A stretch of 64,000 bases of DNA from Asaia platycodi JCM 25414 (GCF_000614545.1 NZ_BAKW01000003.1:62001-126000), one strand, 5' to 3'. Shown: positions 40,364-49,948, counted from the stretch's first letter. The notes: a model not told the origin generated them from the letters alone. Numbers and translations: made by a program.

Positions 40364-41533
40364 TCAGACGCCTGCCGATGCGAGGGCAGCTTCGGCCTGC
40401 TGAGCCGCTTCCTGCTCGGCGAGATCGGCCTTCTCGGCCTCGATCTTCGCCACGCGCTCTTCGACCAGATCGATGATGTGTTCGATCATGTCCTGGCCTT
40501 CGTTCAGGCGATGGTCCTGCTTGCCCGCCGAATAGACCATGTGACGCCCGGCACCGCCGCCCGTGACGCCCAGATCGGTCATAAGCGCCTCACCGGGGCC
40601 ATTCACGACGCAGCCGATGATCGACAACGTCAACGGCGTCTTGATGTGCTGCAGACGATCTTCAAGGGTCTGCACCGTCTCGACCACGTTGAAACCCTGA
40701 CGCGCACAGGACGGGCAGGAAATGATCTTCACGCCGCGATGACGCAGGCCCAGCGACTTGAGAATATCCCAACCGACCAGCACTTCTTCTTCCGGAGGCG
40801 CCGAAAGCGAAACACGCATCGTGTCGCCCACGCCGGCCCAGAGCAAATTGCCCAGACCGATCGAGGACTTGACGGTACCTGCGCGCTTCGACCCGGCTTC
40901 GGTAATGCCGATATGCAGCGGGTGATCGCAGACTTCCGCGAGTTGCTGATAGGCCGCAACTGCCATGAAGACGTCGGACGCTTTCACACTGATCTTGAAT
41001 TCATGGAAATCGTGATCCTGCAGGATCTTGGCGTGTTCGAGCGCGCTCTCGACCAAGGCGTCGGGATTGGGCTCGCCGTATTTTTCGAGCAGATGCTTTT
41101 CAAGCGAACCGGCATTCACACCGATACGGATCGAGCAGCCGTAATCGCGGGCCGCATTCACGACCTCGCGCACACGCTCCGCGCTGCCGATATTGCCCGG
41201 ATTGATACGCAGACAAGCGGCCCCGGCCTTCGCTGCCTCGATGGCGCGCTTGTAGTGGAAATGGATGTCGGCGACGATTGGCACGTTCACTTCACGTACG
41301 ATCTCAGCGAGAGCCGCTGTGCTCTCCTCGTCCGGGCAGGAAACGCGAACGATGTCCACACCTGCGATTTCCGAAAGGCGAATCTGCTCGATCGTCGCCT
41401 TGGCATCCGACGTCAGGGTGTTGGTCATGGTCTGGACAGAAATTGGCGCATCCCCGCCGACTGCCACCTTGCCAACATGAATCTGACGGGATTTGCGACG
41501 TTCGATATACTGGTAGGGGCGATATCCGCTCAT
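40364..41533 (-). CDS. ispG: 4-hydroxy-3-methylbut-2-enyl diphosphate synthase (flavodoxin)
   Basis: Fe-S enzyme of the MEP isoprenoid pathway, 389 residues, intact. [69 protein letters not shown], and cluster cysteines in [13 protein letters not shown] and [21 protein letters not shown] start at ATG 41533 ([13 protein letters not shown]), which has GGAGACGAG upstream, rather than the in-frame codon at 41569. The last 30 residues are an Ala/Glu-rich tail. It heads a tightly packed ispG-hisS-prfA run. Confidence 0.96.
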   Translation of the reverse strand: MSGYRPYQYIERRKSRQIHVGKVAVGGDAPISVQTMTNTLTSDAKATIEQIRLSEIAGVDIVRVSCPDEESTAALAEIVREVNVPIVADIHFHYKRAIEAAKAGAACLRINPGNIGSAERVREVVNAARDYGCSIRIGVNAGSLEKHLLEKYGEPNPDALVESALEHAKILQDHDFHEFKISVKASDVFMAVAAYQQLAEVCDHPLHIGITEAGSKRAGTVKSSIGLGNLLWAGVGDTMRVSLSAPPEEEVLVGWDILKSLGLRHRGVKIISCPSCARQGFNVVETVQTLEDRLQHIKTPLTLSIIGCVVNGPGEALMTDLGVTGGGAGRHMVYSAGKQDHRLNEGQDMIEHIIDLVEERVAKIEAEKADLAEQEAAQQAEAALASAGV

Positions 41534-41776
41534 AATCTCGTCTCCGTAACGGAAAACCAGAGCGTGCACTGCCCTGTTTTCCGGGGAAAGCGCCGGAACC
41601 CAGTCCCGTGTCGCTCACCCATGTCTGTGTCATGCTGGCCAGTGCACTCCGTTTGCGAAGCGCCCTGCCCGTCTCAATCAAACCCTGACTTACCGAAATA
41701 ATCGGCATTCAGGGGCCGTAATCTTTTCCCAGGCCTGCGACCCCAGCCGAAGCTGATCTTCGACAGGAGCCAGGCT

Positions 41777-43128
41777 TTAGCGCGGCTGCGCCGTTTGTTC
41801 CAGTTGGCGCGCGTTCAGACGGTCGGTTTCCGACTCATGGGTCGCTGCCGTAATTCTTGGGGGCGCAGGCGCCTTTTTCAAGACCGGTGGCGCATTCTGG
41901 CCCGAGGGCGCCTCGCCGGTCAGAGCGGCGTTACTCGGAGCAACTGGAGCAACCGGATTGCCAGCCGCTCCCTCCTGACTGAGCTGACCGTTGCGGATCG
42001 CATCTGCGGTGACGACCAGACCGCGACGTACGGCGCCAACACGCCCGAGCGCCGATGTCGTCACGTCGCCCGCACTCAGCGTCAGACCTCCGGCATTGCC
42101 GAGTGTCATGCGATACGGTCCGGCATCTTCCGGCCCCTGCCAGGTTTCGCCCGATTTCAACACGCGGCTGAAAACGGTGGCCCCAGCTTTGTCCCTGATC
42201 GACACCCAGGCATCGGCGCCAGCATGCAACACGATCATATTCGCCGGAGCTGCCGGGGCGGCAGGTGCCGTCGCACCAGCCGAGGCGGTCTCAGTAGCGG
42301 GAGGCTGCGGCGCCGCTAACTGGCTGGACCCGGGCTCCGTAGACGCGGACTGAATCGAGCTGGGGGGAGCCGACTGGGTCGCGCCTGGCTGGGAAGTAAA
42401 TGCTGACGGCAGAGGCGGCGACTGATCCGACTGCCCATTCTGCGTCGCAGCCGTGGTGGTGGCCGGTGCATTACCGGTCGGCGAGGCCGGCGTAACGCTC
42501 TGGCTTTGCGGAAGAGACGCCTGAGCGCTACTCGCCACCTGACTGGTCTGTGCCGTGGCAGGCGCGGCAGAAAGGGCATTTTGTGGCGACGGCGCCAGAC
42601 CGCGATCGGGCATCACTGCGGCAATCTGCGGCGATGGCGTGCCATGCTGGGTGACGCCCGGCATGATCTCGGCCACGGGAGGCATCTGATGGGTGGGCGC
42701 CGGATCGGCACCGAAGAAATGATAATAGCCGATATAGGTACCGACCAGTACGGCGAGCCCAGCCCCAACCCAAAGCCCGACCGGCACACCACGTTCGGAA
42801 ACAGGCTCCGGAAAGCTTAGATCGGGCTTGCGATCGAGTGCACCGCGCGCGTCCTGCCGGAAGCGGGACACAGCCTGATCGGGATCCATCCCGAGAGCCT
42901 GAGAATAGCTACGCAGGAAACCGAGCGCATAGGCACTGCCCGGAAAGACGCCCGTATCCCCCTCTTCGAGCACGCAGATAGCTCTCGCGAATGCGCAGCC
43001 AGCTTGCCACATCGGGCAAGGCCCAGCCCAGCTCTTCGCGTTTGGCGCGCAGATCGGCACCAAGCGCGTGCGCCGTCAGCACCTCCGCCCTGCCATCCCG
43101 GAATACGGTCTGTCGTCTGCTCTGGCAT
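41777..43128 (-). CDS. rodZ: RodZ-like transmembrane HTH protein, two frame breaks near the start
   Basis: Cytoskeleton-linked shape protein. Cytoplasmic Cro/CI-type helix-turn-helix (LGADLRAKREELGWALPDVA, SWLRIRESYL, VLEEGDTGVFPGSAYALGFL, RSYSQALGMD), a transmembrane helix (VGLWVGAGLAVLVGTYIGYY), a 180-residue Pro/Ala/Ser/Gln-rich periplasmic linker, then the C-terminal DUF4115 beta domain (AWVSIRDKAGATVFSRVLKS, GETWQGPEDAGPYRMTLGNA). Three frames must be joined: near 43090-43100 and near 42971 (CGCGTG read as CGTG). About 450 residues. The low-complexity linker is a natural place for length change. Starts 2 bases after the upstream monooxygenase stop. Confidence 0.85.
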
Positions 43129-43130
43129 GA

Positions 43131-44213
43131 TTACCCGATTGCGATCTCAGAGGTGTGAAGATGCCCGGTACGCGCTTCTCTTGCAACCAGCGCATCGACC
43201 GCCTGCTCGACCAGATCATGCAGGATCTCTGCCACCGGGCGCACGGCCTTAACCATACCGACAGACTGCCCGGCCATTACCGAACCCTCTTCTACATCGC
43301 CCTCGATCACCGCGCGACGGAGGGCACCGGCCCAGAAATGCTCGATTTCGAGCTGGGCGTCTTCCTTGCTCAACTCGCCAGAGGTAAATCGTGCCAGCGT
43401 CGCGGCCTGATGGGCCATGAAACGGCGCGTGCCCGCATTATTGAGGCCGCGCACCGGAATGACCGGGAAGCGTTCGTCGATCTGGTTCGAGGTGACGGCA
43501 TCACGCGCCGCAGCCCGAACGAAAGCCTTCTTGAAAGCTTCGTGGGCAATGCTTTCGCTGCTGGCCGCAAAAAGCGTGCCGAGCTGCGCTCCTGCAGCCC
43601 CCTGCTCCAGAAAGCCGAGCACGGCGTCACCGCGCGCAAGACCACCCGCGACGAAAACCGGCACGTCATGGATATGGGGCAGGATTTCCTGCGCCAGAAC
43701 GTTGAGCGAGACAGGGCCGACGTGACCGCCAGCTTCAGATCCCTCAATCACCAATGCCTCGATACCCTGCTTGACCAGACGCTTGCCGAGCGCCAGGGCC
43801 GGGGCGAAACCGACAGCGCGCGCGCCACCGTCACGCACCCGCTTGATGATCGCCCCGCTCGGCACACCGCCAGCCAGCACGATATGGCCAACGTTGTGCT
43901 CGAGACAGACATCGACAAGTTTTTCGAGCTCGGGATGCATGGTGATGAGGTTCACGCCGAAAGGCTTGTCTGTCAGAACCTGCGTCGCCGCAATTTCATC
44001 AGCCAGGCGATCGGGCATCATTGCGCCGCAGGCAATGACGCCGAACCCGCCGGCATTCGAGATCGCCGATACGAGATTGCGCTCGCTCACCCATGACATG
44101 GCGCCGCCAAGAATGGCGGTCGGCGTGCCCAGAAATTCGCGGCCCGGCGCCCAAAGGCGGTCGAGGGTTACTCGTGCGTTCTGCCGGGCTTGATCGATGT
44201 CGGTCATGCTCAT
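43131..44213 (-). CDS. Nitronate monooxygenase family flavoprotein
   Basis: FMN TIM-barrel enzyme of 360 residues related to nitronate monooxygenase and FabK. Shows GTPTAILGGAMSWVSERNLV, SAISNAGGFGVIACGAMMPD, KPFGVNLITMHPELEKLVDV, DALVIEGSEAGGHVG-like EALVIEGSEAGGHVGPVSL, VPVFVAGGLARGDAVLGFLE and GAAGAQLGTLFAASSES. Its start overlaps the lysC stop by 4 bases and its stop is 2 bases from rodZ, so it sits inside a conserved housekeeping run. Physiological substrate unknown; detoxifying nitronates is the family default. Confidence 0.88.
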   Translation of the reverse strand: MSMTDIDQARQNARVTLDRLWAPGREFLGTPTAILGGAMSWVSERNLVSAISNAGGFGVIACGAMMPDRLADEIAATQVLTDKPFGVNLITMHPELEKLVDVCLEHNVGHIVLAGGVPSGAIIKRVRDGGARAVGFAPALALGKRLVKQGIEALVIEGSEAGGHVGPVSLNVLAQEILPHIHDVPVFVAGGLARGDAVLGFLEQGAAGAQLGTLFAASSESIAHEAFKKAFVRAAARDAVTSNQIDERFPVIPVRGLNNAGTRRFMAHQAATLARFTSGELSKEDAQLEIEHFWAGALRRAVIEGDVEEGSVMAGQSVGMVKAVRPVAEILHDLVEQAVDALVAREARTGHLHTSEIAIG

Positions 44214-45457
44214 TCCCCGTCCAGACCATAAGCCGTGTGCAGCGCGCGCATGGCAAGTTCCATATATTCCGCGTCGATCAGCACAGAGATCTTGATCTCG
44301 CTGGTCGAGATGACCTGAACATTGATCCCGCGCTCGGCAAGCGTCTGGAACATCGTGCTGGCCATCCCCGAATGGGAGCGCATGCCGATGCCCACAACGC
44401 TGATCTTAACCACGTCATTCGCAGTGTGGATCTCGCCATACTGGATATCGCCACGGGCGGCTTCGAGGGCGGCAAGCGCACGGGCCTGATCGCCCTTGGG
44501 CACGGTGAAGGTCATGTTAGTCGAACCATCCGAGCCGACGCTCTGGACGATCATGTCCACATTGACGCGCGCCGCAGTCAGCGGGCTGAAAATGGCGGCA
44601 GCAATACCCGGACGGTCCGGGATACGGCTGACCGAGATCTTTGCCTCATCCAGAGAATAGGCGATCCCCGTGACCAGTTCCTTTTCCATCATCTCGTCCT
44701 CATCCACCACCAGCGACCCGGAGAGTTCAGTCTCGGGCTCGAAACTCGACAAAACGCGTACGCGCACTTTTTCTTTCATCGCCAACCCGACCGATCGGGT
44801 CTGGAGTACCTTCGCCCCGACCGAAGCCAGCTCAAGCATCTCCTCGAAGGTAATACGATCCAGCTTCCTGGCTTTTTTCACGATACGCGGGTCGGTGGTG
44901 TAGATGCCATCGACATCGGTATAGATATCGCACCGATCGGCCTTGATCGCGGCAGCCACAGCCACAGCAGAGGTATCCGATCCGCCGCGCCCCAGCGTGC
45001 TGATGCGCTCGCCCGGCGCCACACCCTGAAAACCGGCAATCACCGGCACCTCGCCCCGCTCCATGCAGGCAATCAGAGCCGCCCCCTCGACATCGCCGAT
45101 GCGGGCCTTGCCATGAGCATCATCCGTGCGAAAGGGGATCTGCCAGCCCTGCCATGAGCGCGACGGCACGCCCAGAGTCTGAAGCGCGATAGCCGTCAGT
45201 CCGCTCGTCACCTGCTCGCCACTGGCCACGACGGCATCGTATTCACGCGCATCCGCCATGGGATCGAGTGCTTGCACATACCCCACCATCTGATTGGTCA
45301 CACCGGCCATGGCCGAAACGACCACGGCAACCTGATGCCCCTTGTCGCGCTCAATACGCACACGCGCTGCAACAGCGCGTATGCGGTCCAGATCGGCCAC
45401 TGAGGTTCCACCGAACTTCATGACGATCCGGGTTGGACGCTGGTCTGATGACGTCAT
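44210..45457 (-). CDS. lysC: Aspartate kinase
   Basis: First step of the Asp-derived pathway (Lys, Met, Thr, diaminopimelate). 415 residues, intact. RIVMKFGGTSVADLDRIRAV at the start, VVASGEQVTSGLTAIALQTL, STLGRGGSDTSAVAVAAAIK, CDIYTDVDGIYTTDPRIV, then two C-terminal ACT domains (DRPGIAAAIFSPLTAARVNV; VVGIGMRSHSGMASTMFQTL), consistent with feedback control by lysine and threonine. First gene of the run lysC, monooxygenase, rodZ, ispG, hisS, prfA; divergent from ubiG with about 170 bases between. Confidence 0.97.
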   Translation of the reverse strand: MTSSDQRPTRIVMKFGGTSVADLDRIRAVAARVRIERDKGHQVAVVVSAMAGVTNQMVGYVQALDPMADAREYDAVVASGEQVTSGLTAIALQTLGVPSRSWQGWQIPFRTDDAHGKARIGDVEGAALIACMERGEVPVIAGFQGVAPGERISTLGRGGSDTSAVAVAAAIKADRCDIYTDVDGIYTTDPRIVKKARKLDRITFEEMLELASVGAKVLQTRSVGLAMKEKVRVRVLSSFEPETELSGSLVVDEDEMMEKELVTGIAYSLDEAKISVSRIPDRPGIAAAIFSPLTAARVNVDMIVQSVGSDGSTNMTFTVPKGDQARALAALEAARGDIQYGEIHTANDVVKISVVGIGMRSHSGMASTMFQTLAERGINVQVISTSEIKISVLIDAEYMELAMRALHTAYGLDGE

Positions 45458-45629
45458 AATGGTGCACCTGGCTCCGTACGTAGCAGAAAGCGGTCAATCA
45501 CAGAGCGCCGGGATCGGATTTTCCAGCCTGCGATGTTGCGCAAGGAAAGGCCGGTCACATACTAAGTCCGGATCGCGCCGTCCAGATACTCTGGTAAAAC
45601 GGCATCATTTCTGTCTTTTTGGAACCACA

Positions 45630-46362
45630 ATGCCAGATCACGCAGCCTCTTCCGTCTCCGATCGCGAGATTGCCCATTTCGACCAGCTGGCCGCGACCTG
45701 GTGGGACCCCAAAGGCCGATGAAGCCATTGCATGACATGAACCCCATGCGTACCGAATGGGTCAACGCCCATTTCAAGCGCCTTCAGGCCTTGAGAGGCG
45801 GGGCGCTCTCGGTCCTCGATATCGGCTGCGGCGCGGGGCTGGCCAGCGAGGCCTTCGCCCGAATGGGTCATGAAGTGCTTGGCCTTGATGCCTCTCCAGA
45901 GGGAATCCGCGCTGCCGAGGCCCATCTCGCCGCCAGCCCGCTCTCTGAGGGGGCGGGTGGCCTGACCTATCGTAAAAGCAGTGCGGAAGAACTGGTACGC
46001 GAGGGGCAGAGCTTCGACGCCATTTCGGCGCTCGAAGTCATCGAACACGTCAACGACCCGCAGGAATTTCTGGCACTGCTGCGTTCGCTCACCAAGCCCG
46101 GCGGCTGATTGCTGTCTCGACGCTCAATCGCACATTGCGCTCGCTCGCCGTGGCAAAAATAGGCGCCGAATATATCGCGCGCCTCCTGCCCGTCGGCACG
46201 CATGACTGGCAAAAATTCATCAAGCCGGACGAATTGCATCAGATGGGCCGTGAAGTCGGCCTGCGTATGATCGATGTTGCAGGGATGAGCTACCGCCCTA
46301 TGCACTGGCGCATCACACGCGACACAAGCATAAATTACATCACGATGTTCGTTCGCGACTGA
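45630..46362 (+). CDS. ubiG: Ubiquinone biosynthesis O-methyltransferase, two frame breaks
   Basis: SAM enzyme performing both O-methylations of ubiquinone; 244 residues after repair, as in E. coli. DREIAHFDQLAATWWDPKGP, LHDMNPMRTEWVNAHF, motif I SVLDIGCGAGLASEAFARMG, VLGLDASPEGIRAAEAHL, SALEVIEHVNDPQEFLALL, AKIGAEYIARLLPVGTHDWQ, KFIKPDELHQM and SYRPMHWRITRDTSINYIT. Breaks: near 45718 (GGC-CCG read as GGC-CGA) and near 46107 (GGC-CTG read as GGC-TGA, false stop after TKPGG), each one C. Ubiquinone fits the Mqo found at 28-29.5 kb. Confidence 0.94.
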
Positions 46363-46442
46363 GAGCTACGCTGCTCGTGAACAGGGACGGTCTGCACAAA
46401 GACCATCCCCTTGCGCGCCCATCCCCGAATGATGGCCGCGTC

Positions 46443-46474
46443 GAGCAAAAGCGGGCGCGAACCCGCCTTTGCTC
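46443..46474. terminator. Bidirectional terminator between ubiG and the lactonase gene
   Basis: GAGCAAA-A-GCGGG at the left pairs with CCCGC-C-TTTGCTC at the right around a 6-base loop; A-tract and T-tract flank the GC core on both strands. It lies between two converging genes. A second hairpin (GGGACGGTCT / AGACCATCCC) is just upstream at about 46384-46410. Confidence 0.8.
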
Positions 46475-46487
46475 TTCAAGACTTGCT

Positions 46488-47750
46488 TCAGACTTCCGTA
46501 TCCATGAACGCGAACGTCGTCGGGCTGCCGACCGGGGTAAAGTTTTCGGTAAAACCGAGCTGACCGCTGGCCTTGTCGACGCGGAAGGAGGTCACGGCAT
46601 CGCTGCGCTGATTGGCACAGAACAGGAAATTGCCAGAAGGATCGAACATCATGGCTCGGCCGTAATCGGCATGCATCCAGGCTTCATCCTGCAGGGTCAG
46701 CGTGCCGTCTTCACCAACCTTGAACACCGCGAGCGAATCACCAAGGCGGTTCGAGGCGTAGACAAAGCGGTCATCGGCCGAAATCAGAATTTCAGCCGCG
46801 AGTGTGCTGCCGCGGAAATGCGACGTGACCGTGCTGACCGATTGAAGATTGTTGATGGCGCCGGTCTGCGGGTCGAAGGCACTGACGACGATCTTCGAAT
46901 CCTGCTCGCAGAGATTATACATCAGCTTGCCGGAGCGGTTGAACTGGAAGTGACGCGGCGCGCTGCCCGGCGTCATGTCGTAATAAGGCACCTTGGCAGG
47001 AACCAGCTTACCCGTCTGGAGATTCAGCGTCCAGACATAGACACGATCAAGACCGGCATCGTCGGCAATGACGTATTTGCCGCTCGGATCGCTCTGGATC
47101 ATGTGCGGGTGCGACCCCGAATGATCGGAGACCGCGAAATTACCCTGAGGGTTATCAGCAGCGCGCTCTGGCTGACGAGGACCGGTGTTATGCACCACGT
47201 CTGTGGCCGGACCGAGAGAACCGTCAGGGCGGATCGGCAATACGCCAACGGAACCGCCCATGTAGTTGGCGACCAGCACGTAACGGCCTGAATGGTGTAC
47301 GCTCAGATGTGCCGGAACTGCACCGCCCGAACTGACGGAGTTGAGCTTCTTGAGCGAGCCGGTCTTGCGATCGACGGCAAAAGCCGTGACCGAGCCATCA
47401 CCATCCTTATTGAAATCATCGATCTCGCTGAGCGCATAAAGAAAGCGCTTGTCATGCGAGAGCGTGATGAAAGACGGGCTGGCAATATCGGTGAAGGTCG
47501 TGACCGGTGTCAAAACGCCGCTTTCACGATCCATCTCGAAAACGGCAATCCCTTCGCCGTTACCGGCGCCACCCGCAGGCGCATGCTTGGTATAGCCCCC
47601 GACGAAACAGATCGTCTTGGAAACCGGCTTGGGCGGCGGCGGCGGCGCGGCCGGTGTCTTGTCAGTCGCGTCCTGCGCCTGCGCGGTGGCGCATCCTAGC
47701 AGGCCAAGGGTACCCAACGCGAAGCTGCGGCGGGAAAGGGTCGTCTTCAT
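46488..47750 (-). CDS. Lactonase family (YbhE-type, 7-bladed propeller) protein, Tat-exported
   Basis: 420 residues. Twin-arginine signal MKTTLSRRSFALGTLGLLGC, then a Pro-rich linker and a repeated beta-propeller: VGGYTKHAPAGGAGNGEGIA, ASPSFITLSHDKRFLYALSE, VPAHLSVHHSGRYVLVANYM, GSHPHMIQSDPSGKYVIADD, GSAPRHFQFNRSGKLMYNLC and GRAMMFDPSGNFLFCANQRS. Relatives hydrolyse 6-phosphogluconolactone or cyclic muconolactones. Export argues against the cytosolic pentose-phosphate role; a periplasmic sugar-lactone role would suit an acetic acid bacterium whose dehydrogenases make gluconolactone there. That last point is inference. Confidence 0.85.
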   Translation of the reverse strand: MKTTLSRRSFALGTLGLLGCATAQAQDATDKTPAAPPPPPKPVSKTICFVGGYTKHAPAGGAGNGEGIAVFEMDRESGVLTPVTTFTDIASPSFITLSHDKRFLYALSEIDDFNKDGDGSVTAFAVDRKTGSLKKLNSVSSGGAVPAHLSVHHSGRYVLVANYMGGSVGVLPIRPDGSLGPATDVVHNTGPRQPERAADNPQGNFAVSDHSGSHPHMIQSDPSGKYVIADDAGLDRVYVWTLNLQTGKLVPAKVPYYDMTPGSAPRHFQFNRSGKLMYNLCEQDSKIVVSAFDPQTGAINNLQSVSTVTSHFRGSTLAAEILISADDRFVYASNRLGDSLAVFKVGEDGTLTLQDEAWMHADYGRAMMFDPSGNFLFCANQRSDAVTSFRVDKASGQLGFTENFTPVGSPTTFAFMDTEV

Positions 47751-47785
47751 GGTCTGATCTCAAGCTCCTCGGGTGGCGTTCCGGC

Positions 47786-48229
47786 TCAGGGCAATTTGCA
47801 CTCGGGTCCGATCGTACCTCGATAACGGGTCCAGGTCTGCGTCTTGCCGAAAAGGGGAATTCCAAGAATGAAACCGCGCAGCTTCAGCACCTCAGCAGAC
47901 TCGGCATGGATACGGGCATCATAGGTACGCCCTGTCTCCGGGTCGAGAATATGCCCCCGCCACACGTTTTCGTCCTTGCTTAGTCGGAAATCGGTCAGCA
48001 TGACCAGCCCACATTGTGAACGTCCCCACACATCCTTGGGAACAGGGCCGTCATACTGCATGCCGATCAGCCTTCCGCAGAGCGTATCGCCGCAGTGACC
48101 GATCTGAAACACGCCATCGTGATCCTGTGCCAGCCAAAGCCCTTCTTCAGGCGCAGGCGGGTTGCCGGCAGTCTGAGCCACAGCGTGCGCCGCCCCAAGA
48201 AGAGCGAGAAGCGGAACGAGCCTTGCCAT
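47786..48229 (-). CDS. DUF2147 secreted protein
   Basis: 147 residues from ATG 48229 with a signal peptide (MARLVPLLALLGAAHAVAQ). The mature part fits DUF2147: EGLWLAQDHDGVFQIGHCGD, LCGRLIGM, GLVMLTDFRLSKDENVWRGH, ILDPETGRTYDARIHAESAE, LKLRGFILGIPLFGKTQTWT. Two or more Cys suggest disulphides. The fold is lipocalin-like; function unknown. It is in line with and downstream of DUF1178 on the same strand. Confidence 0.85.
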   Translation of the reverse strand: MARLVPLLALLGAAHAVAQTAGNPPAPEEGLWLAQDHDGVFQIGHCGDTLCGRLIGMQYDGPVPKDVWGRSQCGLVMLTDFRLSKDENVWRGHILDPETGRTYDARIHAESAEVLKLRGFILGIPLFGKTQTWTRYRGTIGPECKLP

Positions 48230-48272
48230 ATGGGCTGCACCTGCAAGCAGGGCACGTGCGCTCGACAGACCC

Positions 48273-48698
48273 TTACGACTCCGAGCGGTCGATCCAGGGA
48301 ACCGGGGTAAAATCGACGCCTTCATCTTCGAGCCTTTCCCTTTCGGAGTCGCTCATCGTGCCATAGATGCCACGCTCGGACCGGCGCTCCGCGTCGTCAC
48401 GCGCATCATGACGCTTCAACGCTTCTTCGGCAAATCGGTCGCCAACGTTGTCGCAGCGTGACTCGACCTCTTTCCTGATGGCACGCAACACGATCCGAAT
48501 CTGATCGGCCGGGGCGATCGGAGCAGGCTCGGCAGAACGCGCCAGAGCCGGTGCCATGAGACTTTTCTCGACCGCGCTTACACCGCATTGGGGACACAGC
48601 ACCAGACCACGCGCCTTTTGCGTATCGAAGGATTCCGCGTTGGGGAACCAGCCTTCGAACTCATGCCCGAGCGTGCAATGCAGTCTATAACAAATCAT
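48273..48698 (-). CDS. DUF1178 protein
   Basis: 141 residues. A rubredoxin-like N-terminus with four possible zinc ligands: CTLGHEFEGWFPNAESFDTQ and LVLCPQCGVSAVEKSLMAPA; then a helical part (ADQIRIVLRAIRKEVES) and the conserved end EEGVDFTPVPWIDRS in the form EDEGVDFTPVPWIDRSES. Function unknown. Its start overlaps the grxC stop by 4 bases (48695-48698), a pairing common in alphaproteobacteria. Confidence 0.9.
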   Translation of the reverse strand: MICYRLHCTLGHEFEGWFPNAESFDTQKARGLVLCPQCGVSAVEKSLMAPALARSAEPAPIAPADQIRIVLRAIRKEVESRCDNVGDRFAEEALKRHDARDDAERRSERGIYGTMSDSERERLEDEGVDFTPVPWIDRSES

Positions 48699-48955
48699 TT
48701 CTTACCGAGAATCGCATCGAGCTGGCCGCTGGCATCGAGCTGCATCAGATCGGTGCAGCCTCCGAGAGCCTGGTCGCCCACGAAAATCTGCGGCACGGTG
48801 CGCACTCCTCCCGAGCGACGAATGGCATCCTGACGCTCAGTGGTGCCGTGCGGCGCGTCGATCTCTTCAAATACGACGTTTTTGGATACCAGGATCTGCA
48901 CGGCGCGCACACAATAGGGGCAACCCGGCTGGGTATAGATCTCGATTTTCTGCAC
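48695..48955 (-). CDS. grxC: Glutaredoxin 3 type
   Basis: 86-residue dithiol glutaredoxin. IEIYTQPGCPYCVRAVQILV with the CPYC active site, cis-Pro in VRTVPQIFVGDQALGGCTDL with the glutathione-binding GG-TD. Reduces protein and glutathione mixed disulphides. Starts 6 bases after the comF stop and overlaps DUF1178 by 4, so comF-grxC-DUF1178 form one message. Confidence 0.95.
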   Translation of the reverse strand: MQKIEIYTQPGCPYCVRAVQILVSKNVVFEEIDAPHGTTERQDAIRRSGGVRTVPQIFVGDQALGGCTDLMQLDASGQLDAILGKK

Positions 48956-48961
48956 GATTGG

Positions 48962-49744
48962 TTAAATCCTTGACTGCCATTTAGCGTGAAGCTTGTCGGG
49001 CTCATCGGCCAGTTTGACCGTACGCGCCGCCACCAGAAGATCCACACGCCTCGCCCCCGCCTGTCGGAGATGCCTTGCGCAGATGGAGGTGGTCGCCCCT
49101 GTGGTCAAGATATCGTCGATCAGAACGATATGCTGGTCGGCCAGAAGGTCACGTTTCGTGGCTGCCACCCTGAACGCATTTTCAAGCGCCTTTGCGCGCT
49201 GGTCATGAAACAGGCTGGCAAGAGTTTGCGTCGCGCGGTGGCGGATCAGAGCATCAGGAAGAACGCGCGGGCCAGGCTGCAAGCGCGCGATATGCCGTGC
49301 AAGAAGCGCCGCCTGATTATACTGACGGTGCCACAAGCGACGCCGGTGCAGTGGCACCGGAACAAGGTAATCAGCGCCGTCCAGAATCCGACTGCCCGCA
49401 GCCACCATGCCGCGCGCAAGGAAAGCGCCGCTCTCCAGCCGATCGCCGTATTTGAATTGCAGGATCAGTCGCCGCGCCGTGTCCTCATAGAGCCACGCCG
49501 CCTGCGCTTCATCCCAGCAATATGCGGGGTGGGCACATTTCGCGCAGCAGCCATTGGTATCAAGATACGCCTCCGATGCCACAGGCAGAGCACAATGGCG
49601 ACATGACACGACGACCGGGTGCAGCTTCTGAAAACAGGCAAGACAAACCAAACCGGCCTGAGCGGTTTCGCTCCCGCAGGAAAGGCAGGTGGGGGGAAAA
49701 AGGAGATCGAGCCCCGTACTGGTGAGAAAACGCAGTGCCCTCAC
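48962..49744 (-). CDS. comF: ComF family phosphoribosyltransferase-like protein
   Basis: 260 residues. N-terminal zinc-binding cysteines (LFPPTCLSCGS, LVCLACF, CRHCALP, NGCCAKCAHP), then the phosphoribosyltransferase domain: LILQFKYGDRLESGAFLARG, VPVPLHRRRLWHRQYNQAAL, LLARHIARL and the PRPP loop HIVLIDDILTTGATTSICAR. Linked to DNA uptake in competent bacteria and broadly conserved in others. The GTG start at 49744 lies inside a tandem 11-bp repeat, so the exact start needs care. Downstream: grxC. Confidence 0.93.
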   Translation of the reverse strand: MRALRFLTSTGLDLLFPPTCLSCGSETAQAGLVCLACFQKLHPVVVSCRHCALPVASEAYLDTNGCCAKCAHPAYCWDEAQAAWLYEDTARRLILQFKYGDRLESGAFLARGMVAAGSRILDGADYLVPVPLHRRRLWHRQYNQAALLARHIARLQPGPRVLPDALIRHRATQTLASLFHDQRAKALENAFRVAATKRDLLADQHIVLIDDILTTGATTSICARHLRQAGARRVDLLVAARTVKLADEPDKLHAKWQSRI

Positions 49745-49764
49745 CTTGCCCTCACCTTGCCCTC
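49737..49764. repeat. 11-bp tandem repeat at the comF start
   Basis: Unit GCCCTCACCTT at 49737-49747 and again 49748-49758, then GCCCTC at 49759-49764. On the coding strand each unit carries GTG-AGG-GCA, so a change in copy number would shift which GTG is in frame with comF. Confidence 0.75.
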
Positions 49765-49771
49765 GGCCTTC

Positions 49772-49948
49772 TCACTCGATCACGATCAGATCGATCAGCC
49801 GCGCATTGACGAGAACCTTGCCCCTGTTCTCGAAGTTGATCGTCACGCGGTGCTCTGTGACACTCTGAATTTGCCCGACGCCCCAATCGGGGCAGTCAGG
49901 ATGCGTCACGAGCTGGCCTGGCTCGTAAAAACTGAGTTCCGACCTCAC
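49772..49948 (-). CDS. DUF3553 protein, 58 residues
   Basis: GTG 49948 gives a short protein that matches DUF3553: FYEPGQLVTHPDCPDWGVGQ, then IQSVTEHRVTINFENRGKVL and the end LIDLIVIE. Its start overlaps the stop of the phosphohexomutase gene by 4 bases (GTGA), a sign of coupled translation. The fold resembles the CarD/TRCF-type SH3-like RNA-polymerase interaction module, but its role is unknown. Next downstream is comF. Confidence 0.85.
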   Translation of the reverse strand: MRSELSFYEPGQLVTHPDCPDWGVGQIQSVTEHRVTINFENRGKVLVNARLIDLIVIE

